This document shows, piece by piece, positions 22,157 through 31,600 of a stretch of 64,000 nucleotides of DNA. The notes beneath the pieces were generated by a model, which saw nothing but the letters and a program-made list of their open reading frames with translations, did not search any database and was not told where the DNA came from. Numbering within the stretch: the first letter of the stretch is position 1; each line of letters starts with the position of its first letter. Origin of the DNA: Asaia astilbis JCM 15831 (lineage in GTDB: Bacteria > Pseudomonadota > Alphaproteobacteria > Acetobacterales > Acetobacteraceae); NCBI RefSeq assembly GCF_000613845.1, contig NZ_BAJT01000009.1, forward strand, positions 81,591 through 145,590. Direction: 5' to 3'. A program made the translations under genes and the position numbers.

Positions 22157-22453
22157 ATGACGAAATCAGAACTCATCGCCGAGCTGACAGCGGCGCATCC
22201 CCATCTCGCAGCCCGGGATATTGAACTGATCGTTCAGACGATTCTGTCAGAGATATCGTCTGCCCTGTCTCGAGGTGAACGCGTCGAGATCCGTGGGTTT
22301 GGCGCCTTTGTCGTCAAGAAGCGCGAGGCCCGACAGGGGAGGAATCCTCGCACCGGGACGAGTGTGGCGGTGGATGAAAAGACCATCCCGTTTTTCAAGG
22401 CGGGTAAGGAACTGCGTGAGCGGGTCAATAAACACACAGCGAAACAGGGCTGA
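22157..22453 (+). CDS. ihfB: Integration host factor, beta subunit
   Basis: The HU/IHF fold is clear: [91 protein letters not shown], with the DNA-intercalating Pro in GRNPRTG. At 98 residues the length is normal for IHF beta. The ATG at 22157 matches the family start; an upstream in-frame start would add seven odd residues. IHF bends DNA at specific sites. The alpha subunit is also in this window (37666-37989). Confidence 0.93.
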   Translation: MTKSELIAELTAAHPHLAARDIELIVQTILSEISSALSRGERVEIRGFGAFVVKKREARQGRNPRTGTSVAVDEKTIPFFKAGKELRERVNKHTAKQG

Positions 22454-22489
22454 TTTGCAGCAACCGCCCTGAATGGCCTGGCTGCGCTG

Positions 22490-23380
22490 TTACTGCCTTG
22501 CGGTCTGGATTTCGCTCAGAAGGAAATCACGCAAAACGGTGATGCGCTTCGACATCTTGAGTTCTTCAGGATAGACGAAAAACGCTTCAACGGTCGGAAT
22601 AGGTTCCTGAGGTAGTATTCTGACGAGCTCGGGATGCGCCTGCGCAAGATAGGTCGGCAGGGAGCCAATTCCTGCGCCGTTTGCCAAAGCTGTGGCGATG
22701 GCGGGGAAGCTATTTATTTCAAGCTTGTTCCGCACCGAGCCATGACATTGACGTCGCACAAGTTCGAGCAGCCAGAAAGCGTCGGGCAGGGGCGGAGACA
22801 TGCCCGCAAACCCCACCAAATGATGCTGGGCGAGGTCCGTGAATTTTGCGGGGGTCCCATGTTTGTCCAGATATCGCTGGCTCGAATAGATGGGCATCGG
22901 GAAGTTGGCCAGATGTCGCTGGATCAGATCGGCCTGTCGCGGGGGATGCATGCGTATCGCGACATCGGCCTCTCTCATGCCAAGATCGAGATCGGTGTCC
23001 TCCATGATAAGACTGACTTCGATATCGGGATGCATGGCGAGAAAGCGTTCCAGTTTCGGTGCGAGCCAACCCAGGCCGAAGCCTGAGGTTGTGGTGATTT
23101 TGAGCTCGCCTTTCGCCTTGACCTTGCTCTCACTCAGATAGGCCTGGGTGAGGGAGAGTTTGGAAAAAACCTCTCTAACCGTGTGATTGAGTGTTTCGCC
23201 CTGTTCGGTCAGGATCAGACCGCGGGCATGGCGGTGAAAGAGCGGAACGTGGAGCGTTTCTTCAAGGGCGGAAATCTGGCGTGACACTGCAGACTGGCTG
23301 AGGTTCAGTCGATCTCCGGCATGAGTGAACGACCCTGCCTCGGCGACAGCATGGAAGATACGTAATTTGTCCCAGTCCAT
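22490..23380 (-). CDS. LysR family transcriptional regulator
   Basis: The 296-residue protein has an N-terminal winged helix-turn-helix (MDWDKLRIFHAVAEAGSFTHAGDRLNLSQSAVSRQISALEETLHVPLFHRHARGLILTEQG) and a type 2 periplasmic-binding-like effector domain. It reads in the same direction as trxB and starts 177 bases after it, with hairpins between, so it is probably transcribed on its own. It converges with ihfB. Target genes are unknown; a link to redox control is suggested only by its position. Confidence 0.92.
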   Translation of the reverse strand: MDWDKLRIFHAVAEAGSFTHAGDRLNLSQSAVSRQISALEETLHVPLFHRHARGLILTEQGETLNHTVREVFSKLSLTQAYLSESKVKAKGELKITTTSGFGLGWLAPKLERFLAMHPDIEVSLIMEDTDLDLGMREADVAIRMHPPRQADLIQRHLANFPMPIYSSQRYLDKHGTPAKFTDLAQHHLVGFAGMSPPLPDAFWLLELVRRQCHGSVRNKLEINSFPAIATALANGAGIGSLPTYLAQAHPELVRILPQEPIPTVEAFFVYPEELKMSKRITVLRDFLLSEIQTARQ

Positions 23381-23426
23381 GCGGCTTTCCTAGAGCTTAT
23401 GCCCGTCCGCCCGACAAAAATGGCGT

Positions 23427-23455
23427 CCTCAGACCGTCAGTCCTGAGGGTTTTCC
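23427..23455 (+). terminator. Small hairpin with T-run on + strand
   Basis: CCTCAG and CTGAGG pair (6 bp, 10-base loop) and are followed by GTTTTCC on the + strand. The flanking genes run on the minus strand, so it is not their terminator in this orientation. Confidence 0.35.
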
Positions 23456-23483
23456 ACACGGTCATAAAGTGTTGAGTACACTG

Positions 23484-23520
23484 ACTTGGCAGCATTCCAG
23501 CACGCTGCCAAGTTCTTTTA
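23484..23520 (+). terminator. Terminator-like hairpin on + strand between LysR gene and trxB
   Basis: ACTTGGCAGC and GCTGCCAAGT form a perfect 10-bp stem with a 10-base loop, followed by TCTTTTA. The T-run is on the + strand although both neighbours are transcribed from the minus strand. The minus side has no T-run, so it could still slow but would not classically terminate trxB. Confidence 0.6.
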
Positions 23521-23557
23521 TGCGCTGGGGTCTAACGCTGCAATAACGGTAGCCGCC

Positions 23558-24513
23558 TTATGAAAGTCCAGCCAAAAGATGCTCCGCTTCAAGAGCTGCC
23601 ATGCACCCGGTTCCCGCAGCAGTAATGGCCTGCCGGAATTTCTTGTCCTGCACGTCTCCTGCCGCGAATACGCCAGAGACTGAAGTTTTGGTACTCCCCG
23701 GCGTCGTGACGATATAGCCTTCAGAGTCACAGTCGAGCGTCTCGCGGAAGGGGGCGGTGTTCGGGCTGTGACCGATGGCAACGAAGACGCCATCGACATC
23801 GAGGGTCTGTTCACTGTCATCCTTTGTGTTGCGTAGACGGAGACCGCACACCACTTCGGGTTTCCCCGTGCCAAGAACCTCTTCTACGGCATGATCCCAC
23901 AGTACCGTGATTTTGGGGTTGGCGAAGAGGCGATCCTGAAGAATGCGCTCGGCGCGTAAGGTGTCACGGCGATGGACCAGGGTGACGTGATCGGCGTGGT
24001 GCGTCAGGTACAGGGCTTCTTCGACCGCCGTGTTGCCACCGCCAATGACGGCGACCTTCTTGCTCGGTAGAAAAATCCATCGCAGGTGGCGCAAGCCGAG
24101 ACGCCACCGCTTTGCAGGCGCGCTTCCGAGGGCAGGCCCAGCCATTTTGCCTGTGCGCCTGTCGCGATAACAACGGTGCGGGCGTGATAAAGAGCGCCGG
24201 AATCAGCTTTTAGAATGAAGTAGCCGTCTTCGGTCTTCTGATCGAAATGGCTCTCGGTGATCAGATCATAATGGATCTGGGTCCCGACATGTTCGGCCTG
24301 TAGGCGCATCTGCTCGACCAGCCAGGGGCCTTGCACGGGCTCGGCAAAGCCCGGGTAATTTTCGACCTCGGTCGTGATGGTCAGCTGGCCTCCCGGCTGC
24401 AATCCGGCCACGAGAATCGGCTTGAGATTGGCGCGGGCGGCGTAGATGGCAGCAGTATATCCTGCCGGGCCTGCGCCGATGACGAGCAGATCTGTCTTGA
24501 AACTCTGGCTCAC
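23558..24513 (-). CDS. trxB: Thioredoxin reductase (one frameshift)
   Basis: This flavoenzyme passes electrons from NADPH to thioredoxin. Seen: FAD site VIGAGPAGYTAAIYAARA, GGQLTITTEVENYPGF, the redox-active SACATCDGFFYR (CATC), NADPH site VAVIGGGNTAVEEALYL, and the second FAD site GVFAAGDVQDKKFRQAITAAGTGCMAALEAEHLL. The frame breaks right after the redox centre near 24072; reading CGAGGCAAG for CGAGCAAG gives FFYRGKKVAVIGGG, the expected text, and 318 residues. It is divergent from an Lrp-type regulator, a frequent pairing in this order. Confidence 0.95.
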
Positions 24514-24661
24514 TGTGACGGTCCTCGATCTGGGTTCAGCTGCTTGATCAGCGAAGCGATGTGAAGAGACATGAGTGGATGAGACATGGCTCTTGGGTCA
24601 GGATGCAGATATAGGTGATGCGGCGCGCCTGCCAACCGACTAGTTTTGACCGACCCTTACG

Positions 24662-25255
24662 GTGACGATGACTGACAACGATTCAGAAGATCCCCTTTTC
24701 AAGCCTGTTCTGTCACGGGGCGACGCGTTCCGAAGCGAGATCACCCGGGGTGAGACGCATCAGGGGGGGCATTCCCCGGGACCTTCCGCGTCCGGCATCG
24801 TCGAGCTTGACGCGATCGATCGCCAGATCGTGGCAGAGCTTCAGCTCGATGGGCGCATGACCAATGTCGAACTTGCCCGTCGAACGGGAATTTCCGCGCC
24901 GCCTTGTCTGCGCCGCGTGCGGCGTCTTGAAGAGGTCGGTGTCATTGAAGGCTACCATGCCGATGTGGACGCGTCGAAACTGGGGTGGTCTCTCACCTTC
25001 TTTGCGCTGATCGGTCTGGAAAGTCAGAAAGGCAGCGTGCTGGAGGCCTTCGAGGCCGATGTGGCGGCGTGGGTCGAAGTGCGGGAGTGTCACATGATTC
25101 GCGGCGGCGGTGATTTTCTGGTCCGTCTCGTGGCACGTGATCCGGCCCATCAGAATTATCTGACAAAGAGACTGACCGATCTGGATCATGTCGTGCGCGT
25201 GCAGACCCTGCAGACGATCCGTACAAGTCTCACCCGGGCTGGTGTCCCTGTATGA
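24662..25255 (+). CDS. Lrp/AsnC family transcriptional regulator
   Basis: The 197-residue protein has a 45-residue N-terminal extension, then the Lrp helix-turn-helix (ELDAIDRQIVAELQLDGRMTNVELARRTGISAPPCLRRVRRLEEVGVIEGYHADVD) and the RAM ligand/oligomer domain (FFALIGLESQKGS...VRECHMIRGGGDFLVRLVARD). It lies divergent to trxB, 148 bases away, and its stop overlaps the next gene start by four bases (ATGA). Members respond to amino acids, but the ligand here is unknown. The long extension means the true start could be further in. Confidence 0.92.
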   Translation: MTMTDNDSEDPLFKPVLSRGDAFRSEITRGETHQGGHSPGPSASGIVELDAIDRQIVAELQLDGRMTNVELARRTGISAPPCLRRVRRLEEVGVIEGYHADVDASKLGWSLTFFALIGLESQKGSVLEAFEADVAAWVEVRECHMIRGGGDFLVRLVARDPAHQNYLTKRLTDLDHVVRVQTLQTIRTSLTRAGVPV

Positions 25256-26343
25256 CCCTCCCGCAGCCTGCGGATCTGACGCTCGTCATTCCCTGTTACA
25301 ATGAAGCCGATAATGTCGTTCCCCTGATCGCGGGGGTGCGAAGCGCCCTGGAAGGCGTGAACTGGGAGATCGTCTTCGTCGATGATGACTCTCCCGATGG
25401 CACCTCGCATGCGGTCGAGAAAGCTGCTCAGACCGACCCACGGGTTCGTCTCATTCGCCGCGTCGGGCGGCGAGGTCTTTCCTCGGCTGTCATCGAGGGG
25501 GCGTTGTCATCGACGGCCTCGGTCGTTGCCGTCATGGATGGCGACTTGCAGCATGATGAGGGCATTCTTCGCGACCTCGTCACACCACTTCTGGACCATC
25601 GGGCCGATATCGCAGTCGCCAGCCGTCATGTTGAAGGCGGTGATAGTGGCGGTCTCGCCAATCGCTGGCGGCATGTTCTGTCGCAGTCTGGCATCCGGCT
25701 TGCCCAGACGCTCCTGCCCATGCGGCTCTCGGATCCCATGAGTGGGTTCTTTGCGATCAGACGCAGTCTCTTCGTTCAGGCCCTCCCGCGGCTGACCGGA
25801 ACGGGCTTCAAGATTTTGCTCGAACTGATGCTTTCGGTCCCGAAAACAGCGCGGCTGGTCGAAGTGCCTTTTGTTTTCAGACCGCGCGTGGCCGGAGAGA
25901 GCAAGCTCAGTCCTTTGGTCATGGTGCAGTTTCTGGGGATGCTGATCGAACGGGCGTGTGGCGGGTGGTTGCCGACCCGATTCATCATCTTTGCCGCAGT
26001 CGGGGCCATCGGCATCGCCGTCAATCTTCTGGTCTCGGAGGCCGCCCGCTTTGCGGGAGCCAATTTCGAGATGAGCCAGTTGATCGGCACGGCCTGCGCC
26101 ATCCTGGCCAATTTCCAGCTCAATAACCGGATCACCTATCTTGATCGTCCTTTGAGAGGGAAGCGCTGGCTGCCGGGGTTGATTATTTTCGTTGTGGGCT
26201 CGGCCATCGGGGCCTTCGGCAATATCGGCGTGGCGCAGCTTATTTACGACACGCAAGGTCACTGGAGCCGTGCAAGCGCTGCCGGTGCCGTCATCGGTGT
26301 GGTCTGGAACTATGCAATTGCCTCTACGCTCGTCTGGCGCTGA
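25252..26343 (+). CDS. Polyprenyl-phosphate sugar transferase (GT2) fused to GtrA-like membrane domain
   Basis: The N-terminal 230 residues are a DPM1-like family 2 glycosyltransferase: LTLVIPCYNEADNVVPLIAGV, VFVDDDSPDGT, MDGDLQHDEG (metal-binding DxD-like), and LPRLTGTGFKILLELML. From about 245 a GtrA domain with four membrane helices follows (RFIIFAAVGAIGIAVNLLVSEAARF...FQLNNRITYLDR...). Such fusions move a sugar from a nucleotide donor to undecaprenyl phosphate and help flip it. The 363-residue gene overlaps the Lrp gene upstream and the GT39 gene downstream, so the lipid-linked sugar probably feeds that enzyme. Confidence 0.9.
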   Translation: MTLPQPADLTLVIPCYNEADNVVPLIAGVRSALEGVNWEIVFVDDDSPDGTSHAVEKAAQTDPRVRLIRRVGRRGLSSAVIEGALSSTASVVAVMDGDLQHDEGILRDLVTPLLDHRADIAVASRHVEGGDSGGLANRWRHVLSQSGIRLAQTLLPMRLSDPMSGFFAIRRSLFVQALPRLTGTGFKILLELMLSVPKTARLVEVPFVFRPRVAGESKLSPLVMVQFLGMLIERACGGWLPTRFIIFAAVGAIGIAVNLLVSEAARFAGANFEMSQLIGTACAILANFQLNNRITYLDRPLRGKRWLPGLIIFVVGSAIGAFGNIGVAQLIYDTQGHWSRASAAGAVIGVVWNYAIASTLVWR

Positions 26344-27787
26344 GTCCTCCGACGCCGAGGCACTGCGCTTCTGGCGTTTCGACGGTCCGCATGCTGTCTG
26401 GCTGTTTTGGGGGCTGCTGGTCGGCCTGACTCTTCTGAGGCTGGCTCTGGCTGCCAGTCTGGGTGTCACGCCCGATGAGGCCTATTACTGGCTGTGGTCG
26501 CGCGGCTTGCAGGGGGGCTATCTCGATCATCCCCCAATGATTGCGCTCTGGATCCGGCTGGGCACCACGTTGTTTGGCGAGGGGCCTCTCGGGATCAGAA
26601 TCGGCGGACCTCTCTCGGCTCTGTTTGGCTCCGTTGCGCTCTGCTGGGCCGGGCGCGATCTTCTGGCAAGTCGTGCAGCGGGATATCGCGCAGCGCTCCT
26701 GCTGAATGCCACGTTGATGCTGGGGCTGGGCTCTGCAACAGCCACCCCCGACACGCCTCTCGTTTTTTTTCTGGCCTGGGTGCTGTGGGCGCTCGGTCGC
26801 CTGATCGCCACCGGCAAGCCGATCTGGTGGCTTGCGGTGGGTGTGTTCTTCGGTCTGGCCTTCGACAGTAAATACACAGCGGTTCTCCCCGCTTTGGGAT
26901 GCGGGATCTGGGCGCTCGGCACGCCTGCGATACGCCGTCACGGGCTTTGGCTTGTGGGCGGTTGCGTGGCCGGTCTGGTCGCGATCACGCCTGTTCTGGC
27001 CTGGAATGCGGCCCATCATTGGGCGAGCTTTGTCAAACAGGGCGGGCGCGCAGGGGACTGGCATCCGCTTCGTGCTTTGAATTTTCTTGCCGAGCTGACG
27101 GGGGGGCAAATCGGTCTCGCAACCCCACTGATCTTTATTTTGTTCGGCATCGGTCTGGTCTGGTGTCTCAAGCGATCGGGCACGCAGAGCGTGCCGCGTT
27201 TGCTCGCCTGTCTCTGCGTGGTGCCGATTGCGGTGTTTGTGCAGCATGCCTTTGGTGGACGTGTGCAGGCAAACTGGCCTGTCGTGCTTTATCCGGCTGT
27301 TGCGTTGGCAGCGGCTGCGACGGGGCGCCGTATCGGTCTGGCTTGCGGGTTGGGACTGGTGCTTACCGGACTGGTTACGCTTCAGGGTATTGCTGCACCG
27401 GTCCCGCTTTCGGCCCATCACGACGTCATTGCGCGTCAGACGGCTGACTGGTCTGGCCTGAGTGAGCGCCTCCATAAAGAGCTGCCTGACGGGGAGGCTC
27501 TTGTTGCGGGCGATTACGCTTTAGCGTCGATTCTGGCCTATCAAGGGCCGGGACATAGGGTCTTTAGCTATGACAAGCGCTGGGCTTTTCTCAAGCGCGA
27601 TCTCCAGCATCCCAACTCTGCTGCGCTGGTTTTGCGCGAGAGCGAGACGCCTGATCTGCCTGCTTCCTGGCTCGGCCCGGAGCGTGCGCGCCGCGTTTGC
27701 CGGATGCTGCGGGGCGCTCCGATGATCTGCTACAAGCTGATACCGCTCAGCCTTCCTGCTGACACGCAGATGTACAGGCTTCCCTGA
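26312..27787 (+). CDS. GT39/ArnT-like membrane glycosyltransferase
   Basis: About 491 residues with roughly ten hydrophobic segments. The N-terminal loop LGVTPDEAYYWLWSRGLQGGYLDHPPMIALWIRLGTTLFGEGPLGIRI is the signature of GT39/ArnT-type enzymes that use polyprenyl-phosphate sugars, with the acidic pair in DEAYYW. It acts on the periplasmic face of the inner membrane; the acceptor (lipid A, protein or another glycan) is unknown. ATG at 26312 is chosen because it gives a normal short N-terminus; it overlaps the upstream gene by 32 bases. Confidence 0.85.
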   Translation: MQLPLRSSGAESSDAEALRFWRFDGPHAVWLFWGLLVGLTLLRLALAASLGVTPDEAYYWLWSRGLQGGYLDHPPMIALWIRLGTTLFGEGPLGIRIGGPLSALFGSVALCWAGRDLLASRAAGYRAALLLNATLMLGLGSATATPDTPLVFFLAWVLWALGRLIATGKPIWWLAVGVFFGLAFDSKYTAVLPALGCGIWALGTPAIRRHGLWLVGGCVAGLVAITPVLAWNAAHHWASFVKQGGRAGDWHPLRALNFLAELTGGQIGLATPLIFILFGIGLVWCLKRSGTQSVPRLLACLCVVPIAVFVQHAFGGRVQANWPVVLYPAVALAAAATGRRIGLACGLGLVLTGLVTLQGIAAPVPLSAHHDVIARQTADWSGLSERLHKELPDGEALVAGDYALASILAYQGPGHRVFSYDKRWAFLKRDLQHPNSAALVLRESETPDLPASWLGPERARRVCRMLRGAPMICYKLIPLSLPADTQMYRLP

Positions 27788-27916
27788 CCGTAACTCTCTG
27801 GACGGGTGGGGCTCGATCATGGCGTGTGCGGTTCCGGAGGGATGCGTTTCGAGCCCGGTTCCCCTCTGTGAGGCGGTGTTCTAGGCTTCTCGACGTTTCC
27901 AGAAAGGGAGAGAGCC

Positions 27917-30046
27917 ATGAGGCGCATTTTGTTGGCGATGACATCGCTCGTCTGCACGTCCCTGATCGGGACGGTCGCGTGTGAGGCCAAGGCCAATCCC
28001 GCCGGTTCGGTGCCGTCGCGTACCGTTCTGGAGCAGGTCGAGGGCAAGCAGGCATTGGAGTGGGTGCGGGCCCAAAACAACCGGAGCGCCGCGCTTTTAC
28101 AGGCCGACCCGCGTTATCGCGGTTTTTATGACTCCGTGCTGGCCGTAGAACAGACACCAGGGCGGTTGCCTCTGCCGGATCAGGCAGGAGGGCGTGTCTG
28201 GAACTTATGGCAGGACGCAGCCCACCCTAAAGGGCTCTGGCGGGTCACAACACCTGCGTCATTCGAGCAGAGTTCTCCGGTCTGGACGACAGAGCTCGAT
28301 ATCGACGCACTGGCAGCGCAGGAAAAGCGGGACTGGGTTTTTCAGGGAGCCGAGTGTCTGGCGCCCGATGCACGACGTTGCCTGATCACGCTGTCGCTTT
28401 CCGGAGAAGATGCCGCTTTCTATCGCGAGTTCGATACTGCGACAAAAAGCTTTGTGTCGGGTGGGTTCGATCTGCCTCACTCCAAGCAGCGTGTTGCCTG
28501 GCTCGATCAAGATACGCTTCTCGTCTCGCGGGATTGGGGATCGGGCAGCATGACCCGCTCTGGTTATCCCTTGAGTGTGCGCCTTCTCCGGCGTGGGCAG
28601 CCTCTTTCAGCCGCCAGGGAAGTCTATCGTGGTGATGTGGGCGACATGATTGTCGAGCCTCAAATTCTTCAGGACGGGCAAGGCAGGCAGATCGCGGTCA
28701 TCCAGCGTAATCTGGATTTCTTTCGCAGTGAATATCGCCTTTACGACCCTGCGACGCAGAGTCTGCACCTTCTCGCCTTGCCGCAGAAAATCGGTTTTCT
28801 CGGTTTCTATGCGGGCAAGCTGATCCTGAGGCTCGATCAGGATTGGTCGGTCGGAAAGACCTTCAAACAAGGCAGTATTGTCGCTGTCGATCCGCGGGCA
28901 GGGAAACGTCCTCCCGAATTGCTTTTCGCGCCCGACGCGCATGAAACCACAGCTGATATCGGCGTGACCGCCAAAGGGATCATCGCGGTCGTTTACCGTG
29001 ACGTGCAGCCCTCGATCCGTGTCTATCGGTCGGCTTCCGACCGGACTGGATGGCAGGAGACGACCATTGCACTGCCTCACCATGTTTCGGCAGAACTGCA
29101 ATCCTCCGATCCGTCAGAGGCCTATGCCATTCTGAAAATCGAGGGCTATATCGTGCCGCCTCAGCTCTGGAAGCTCGATGTCGCTGCGGGCAAGGCCAGC
29201 AAGATCAAGGAAACGCCGGCTCTGTTCGACGCGAAAGGGCTTGTGACGGAGCAGTTCTGGGTTCAGTCGAGCGATGGCGTCAAAGTGCCCTATTTCGTGA
29301 CCCATCGTCGCGACTGGACGTTGAACGGGCATAACCCGACGCTTTTCACGGCGTATGGCGGCTTCGACCTCTCTTATCTGCCCACCTATTACGCGGATGT
29401 CGGCAAGACCTGGCTTGAGCGAGGCGGTGTTTATGTCGTGGGTAATATCCGGGGCGGCGGAGAGTTCGGTCCAGCCTGGCATGAGGCCGGGATGAAGTCA
29501 GGGCGCCAGCATGCTTATGATGATTTCGCAGCGATCGGACGCGACCTCGCCAGACGCGGTATTGCCGACAGAGATCATCTGGGTATCCGGGGACGGTCCA
29601 ATGGTGGATTGCTGATGGGGGTCTCGTTCACGCAGCATCCCGAGCTGTGGAAGGCCGTCATCATCGGCGTGCCGCTGCTCGATATGGAGAATTTCGAAAC
29701 GATGGCCGCCGGAGCCTCCTGGGCTGCGGAATACGGTCATATGGCGGTTTCCGATGAGCGACAGTTTCTGGAGCGGATCTCTCCCTTGCAGAACCTGAAG
29801 AAGGACGTCGCCTACCCGGTACCGTTTATTTTTACCTCGACGAAAGACGATCGGGTGGGACCGGTTCATGCCCGGCTTTTTGCGGCGCGCCTTGCCGAGT
29901 TCGGTAAGCCGTTCTTCTATTACGAGGATACGGAAGGCGGTCACGCTGGCACAGTCAATGCGACGGAGATCGCTCATGAGCGCGCGCTCGAGGCAGTCTA
30001 TCTGTCACAAAGCCTGATGGATCAGAAAAAGAACACGGCTCCCTGA
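27917..30046 (+). CDS. Prolyl oligopeptidase family serine peptidase (S9)
   Basis: The 709-residue protein carries a signal peptide (MRRILLAMTSLVCTSLIGTVACEAKA), a beta-propeller middle section and a C-terminal alpha/beta hydrolase domain. The catalytic triad is visible: Ser561 in GRSNGGLLMG, Asp near 645 in STKDDRVGP, His near 676 in EGGHAG. NIRGGGEFGPAWHEAG is the conserved pre-catalytic block. Family members cleave short proline-containing peptides; export to the periplasm is predicted. The ribosome site GGGAGAG is strong. Confidence 0.92.
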   Translation: MRRILLAMTSLVCTSLIGTVACEAKANPAGSVPSRTVLEQVEGKQALEWVRAQNNRSAALLQADPRYRGFYDSVLAVEQTPGRLPLPDQAGGRVWNLWQDAAHPKGLWRVTTPASFEQSSPVWTTELDIDALAAQEKRDWVFQGAECLAPDARRCLITLSLSGEDAAFYREFDTATKSFVSGGFDLPHSKQRVAWLDQDTLLVSRDWGSGSMTRSGYPLSVRLLRRGQPLSAAREVYRGDVGDMIVEPQILQDGQGRQIAVIQRNLDFFRSEYRLYDPATQSLHLLALPQKIGFLGFYAGKLILRLDQDWSVGKTFKQGSIVAVDPRAGKRPPELLFAPDAHETTADIGVTAKGIIAVVYRDVQPSIRVYRSASDRTGWQETTIALPHHVSAELQSSDPSEAYAILKIEGYIVPPQLWKLDVAAGKASKIKETPALFDAKGLVTEQFWVQSSDGVKVPYFVTHRRDWTLNGHNPTLFTAYGGFDLSYLPTYYADVGKTWLERGGVYVVGNIRGGGEFGPAWHEAGMKSGRQHAYDDFAAIGRDLARRGIADRDHLGIRGRSNGGLLMGVSFTQHPELWKAVIIGVPLLDMENFETMAAGASWAAEYGHMAVSDERQFLERISPLQNLKKDVAYPVPFIFTSTKDDRVGPVHARLFAARLAEFGKPFFYYEDTEGGHAGTVNATEIAHERALEAVYLSQSLMDQKKNTAP

Positions 30047-30103
30047 CGCTTCGGAGAGCGGGTGGGACCGTGTCTCATCCGCTTTTCCGGTCAGGCAAGC
30101 AGG

Positions 30104-30133
30104 CACAAAAAAACCGCCGTAAAGACGGCGGTT
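30104..30133 (-). terminator. Rho-independent terminator of rpsU
   Basis: AACCGCCGT and ACGGCGGTT form a 9-bp stem around a 4-base loop; in the minus direction it is followed by TTTTTTTGTG. It sits just after the rpsU stop. Confidence 0.92.
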
Positions 30134-30160
30134 GATCTGTTTGCCGTGATGGCAGGCTGA

Positions 30161-30364
30161 TTAGAAGCCTTCACGCTCCAGGCGCTTGCGCTCCATCTTG
30201 CGTGCGCGACGAACCGCTTCAGCCGCTTCACGAGCGCGACGCTCTGAGGGCTTTTCGAAATGGCGACGCAGCTTCATCTCACGGAAAACGCCTTCGCGCT
30301 GCATCTTCTTCTTGAGCGCCTTGAGCGCCTGATCAACATTGTTGTCACGAACCAGAACCTGCAC
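30161..30364 (-). CDS. rpsU: 30S ribosomal protein S21
   Basis: A small, very basic protein of 67 residues: [64 protein letters not shown]21 helps 16S rRNA contact the mRNA Shine-Dalgarno region. It is monocistronic here, with its own terminator, and is divergent from def. Confidence 0.97.
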   Translation of the reverse strand: MQVLVRDNNVDQALKALKKKMQREGVFREMKLRRHFEKPSERRAREAAEAVRRARKMERKRLEREGF

Positions 30365-30586
30365 GGGTCTGCCATCTCCTGTCCGACCATGGAGATCATG
30401 GTCTTGTTTCTAAATGCAATGATCAGAACCCGGTACCGAGGGTACTGCGTTCCGAAGAGGCCGCCGCCTTAGCATAGGTTTTGCGAAGGACACAAACGGT
30501 TTGAGCAGTATCGCCCGAAATTTATTCATGTCACGATGTGGTTTAACAAGGAAACCCTTAGAGCCTGTTGGGGACTGAAGACAGAA

Positions 30587-31117
30587 ATGGCGTTGCTCAA
30601 GATTGCCCGAATGGGGCATCCGGTTTTGATACAGGAAGCGCAACCAGTTGAAAACGTTCACTCTTTAGCCATCAGACAGCTCGTTTCCGACATGATCGAG
30701 ACAATGCTCGATTCACGAGGCGCCGGACTGGCTGCCCCTCAGGTTTATAAATCCCTGCGTCTGTTTGTTTACCACGTTCCCGAGCTTCGTTGTGCCGAGG
30801 GAGAGTCGCCGATTCCGCCTCGCGTGCTCATCAACCCGGAGATTACCCCGATCGGTGACGACAGGATGCTCTGCACTGAAGGCTGTCTTTCTTTGCCTTT
30901 ATTGCGCGGTGTTGTGCCGCGTCATGCGGCCGTCGCCTATCGGGGGCTCGATCTGGATGGCACGGTCATCAGCGGTGAGGCGCGTGGCTTTCATGCCAAC
31001 GTGCTGCAGCATGAGTTCGATCATCTGAATGGCGTTCTCTACACCATGCGGATCGAGGATTTTGCCAGTTTCGGGTTCGCCGACGAGCTGGCCACACCGC
31101 GCGAAAGCGAGGGCTGA
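30587..31117 (+). CDS. def: Peptide deformylase
   Basis: Removes the formyl group from N-terminal fMet. Three motifs are present: GAGLAAPQ at 45-52, EGCLSLP at 98-104 (metal Cys) and HEFDH at 142-146 (metal His residues and catalytic Glu). In most enzymes the last motif is HExDH with Ile or Leu, here Phe. ATG at 30587 gives MALLKIARMGHPVL, the normal start; an upstream ATG at 30536 would add 17 atypical residues. The 176-residue protein is followed three bases later by a MarR-type regulator. Confidence 0.94.
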   Translation: MALLKIARMGHPVLIQEAQPVENVHSLAIRQLVSDMIETMLDSRGAGLAAPQVYKSLRLFVYHVPELRCAEGESPIPPRVLINPEITPIGDDRMLCTEGCLSLPLLRGVVPRHAAVAYRGLDLDGTVISGEARGFHANVLQHEFDHLNGVLYTMRIEDFASFGFADELATPRESEG

Positions 31118-31120
31118 ACC

Positions 31121-31600
31121 ATGTCAGGGCTGCGTGCGCCACGAGACGCGCCCGGTCAGGCGCATCTCTATCTCCGTGAAGAACAGATCCGGCTGACCTA
31201 TGAGGCGATGCTGCTGGCCTGGCGTGAACTTGGCGCAACCTGCGATCTGCTTCAGCGAGAGAATCAGCTTGGCTCGGCCCATCATCGCGTCCTGTTCCTT
31301 GTCTCCACCCATCAGGGTCTAACGATGAGCGCCCTGCTGCGTCGGCTTAATATAACCAAGCAGAGCCTCAACCGTGTCCTTCAGGAACTCCTGACGCGTG
31401 GTCTTCTCGAACAGCGCTCCGATGAGCGCGATAAAAGGGTCAAGCGGCTGCATCTGACACCTCAGGGAAGTGCGATCGAGGAGGAAATCTTCATCGCCTT
31501 GCGCGACCGCATGACTCTTGCCTACCGGGCTGCCGGAGGGCAGGCGGTTGAAGGATTCCGTCGTGTTCTGGCGACTTTGCAGGGGGAGGGTAGCATCTGA
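31121..31600 (+). CDS. MarR family transcriptional regulator (PetP-like)
   Basis: The 159-residue protein has a MarR winged helix: GSAHHRVLFLVSTHQGLTMSALLRRLNITKQSLNRVLQELLTRGLLEQRSDERDKRVKRLHLTPQG. Its stop overlaps the start of an OmpR-type response regulator by one base. A MarR protein directly upstream of such a regulator is the petP-petR arrangement described in Rhodobacter and conserved across many Alphaproteobacteria. The function of PetP here is inferred only from that order. Confidence 0.88.
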   Translation: MSGLRAPRDAPGQAHLYLREEQIRLTYEAMLLAWRELGATCDLLQRENQLGSAHHRVLFLVSTHQGLTMSALLRRLNITKQSLNRVLQELLTRGLLEQRSDERDKRVKRLHLTPQGSAIEEEIFIALRDRMTLAYRAAGGQAVEGFRRVLATLQGEGSI

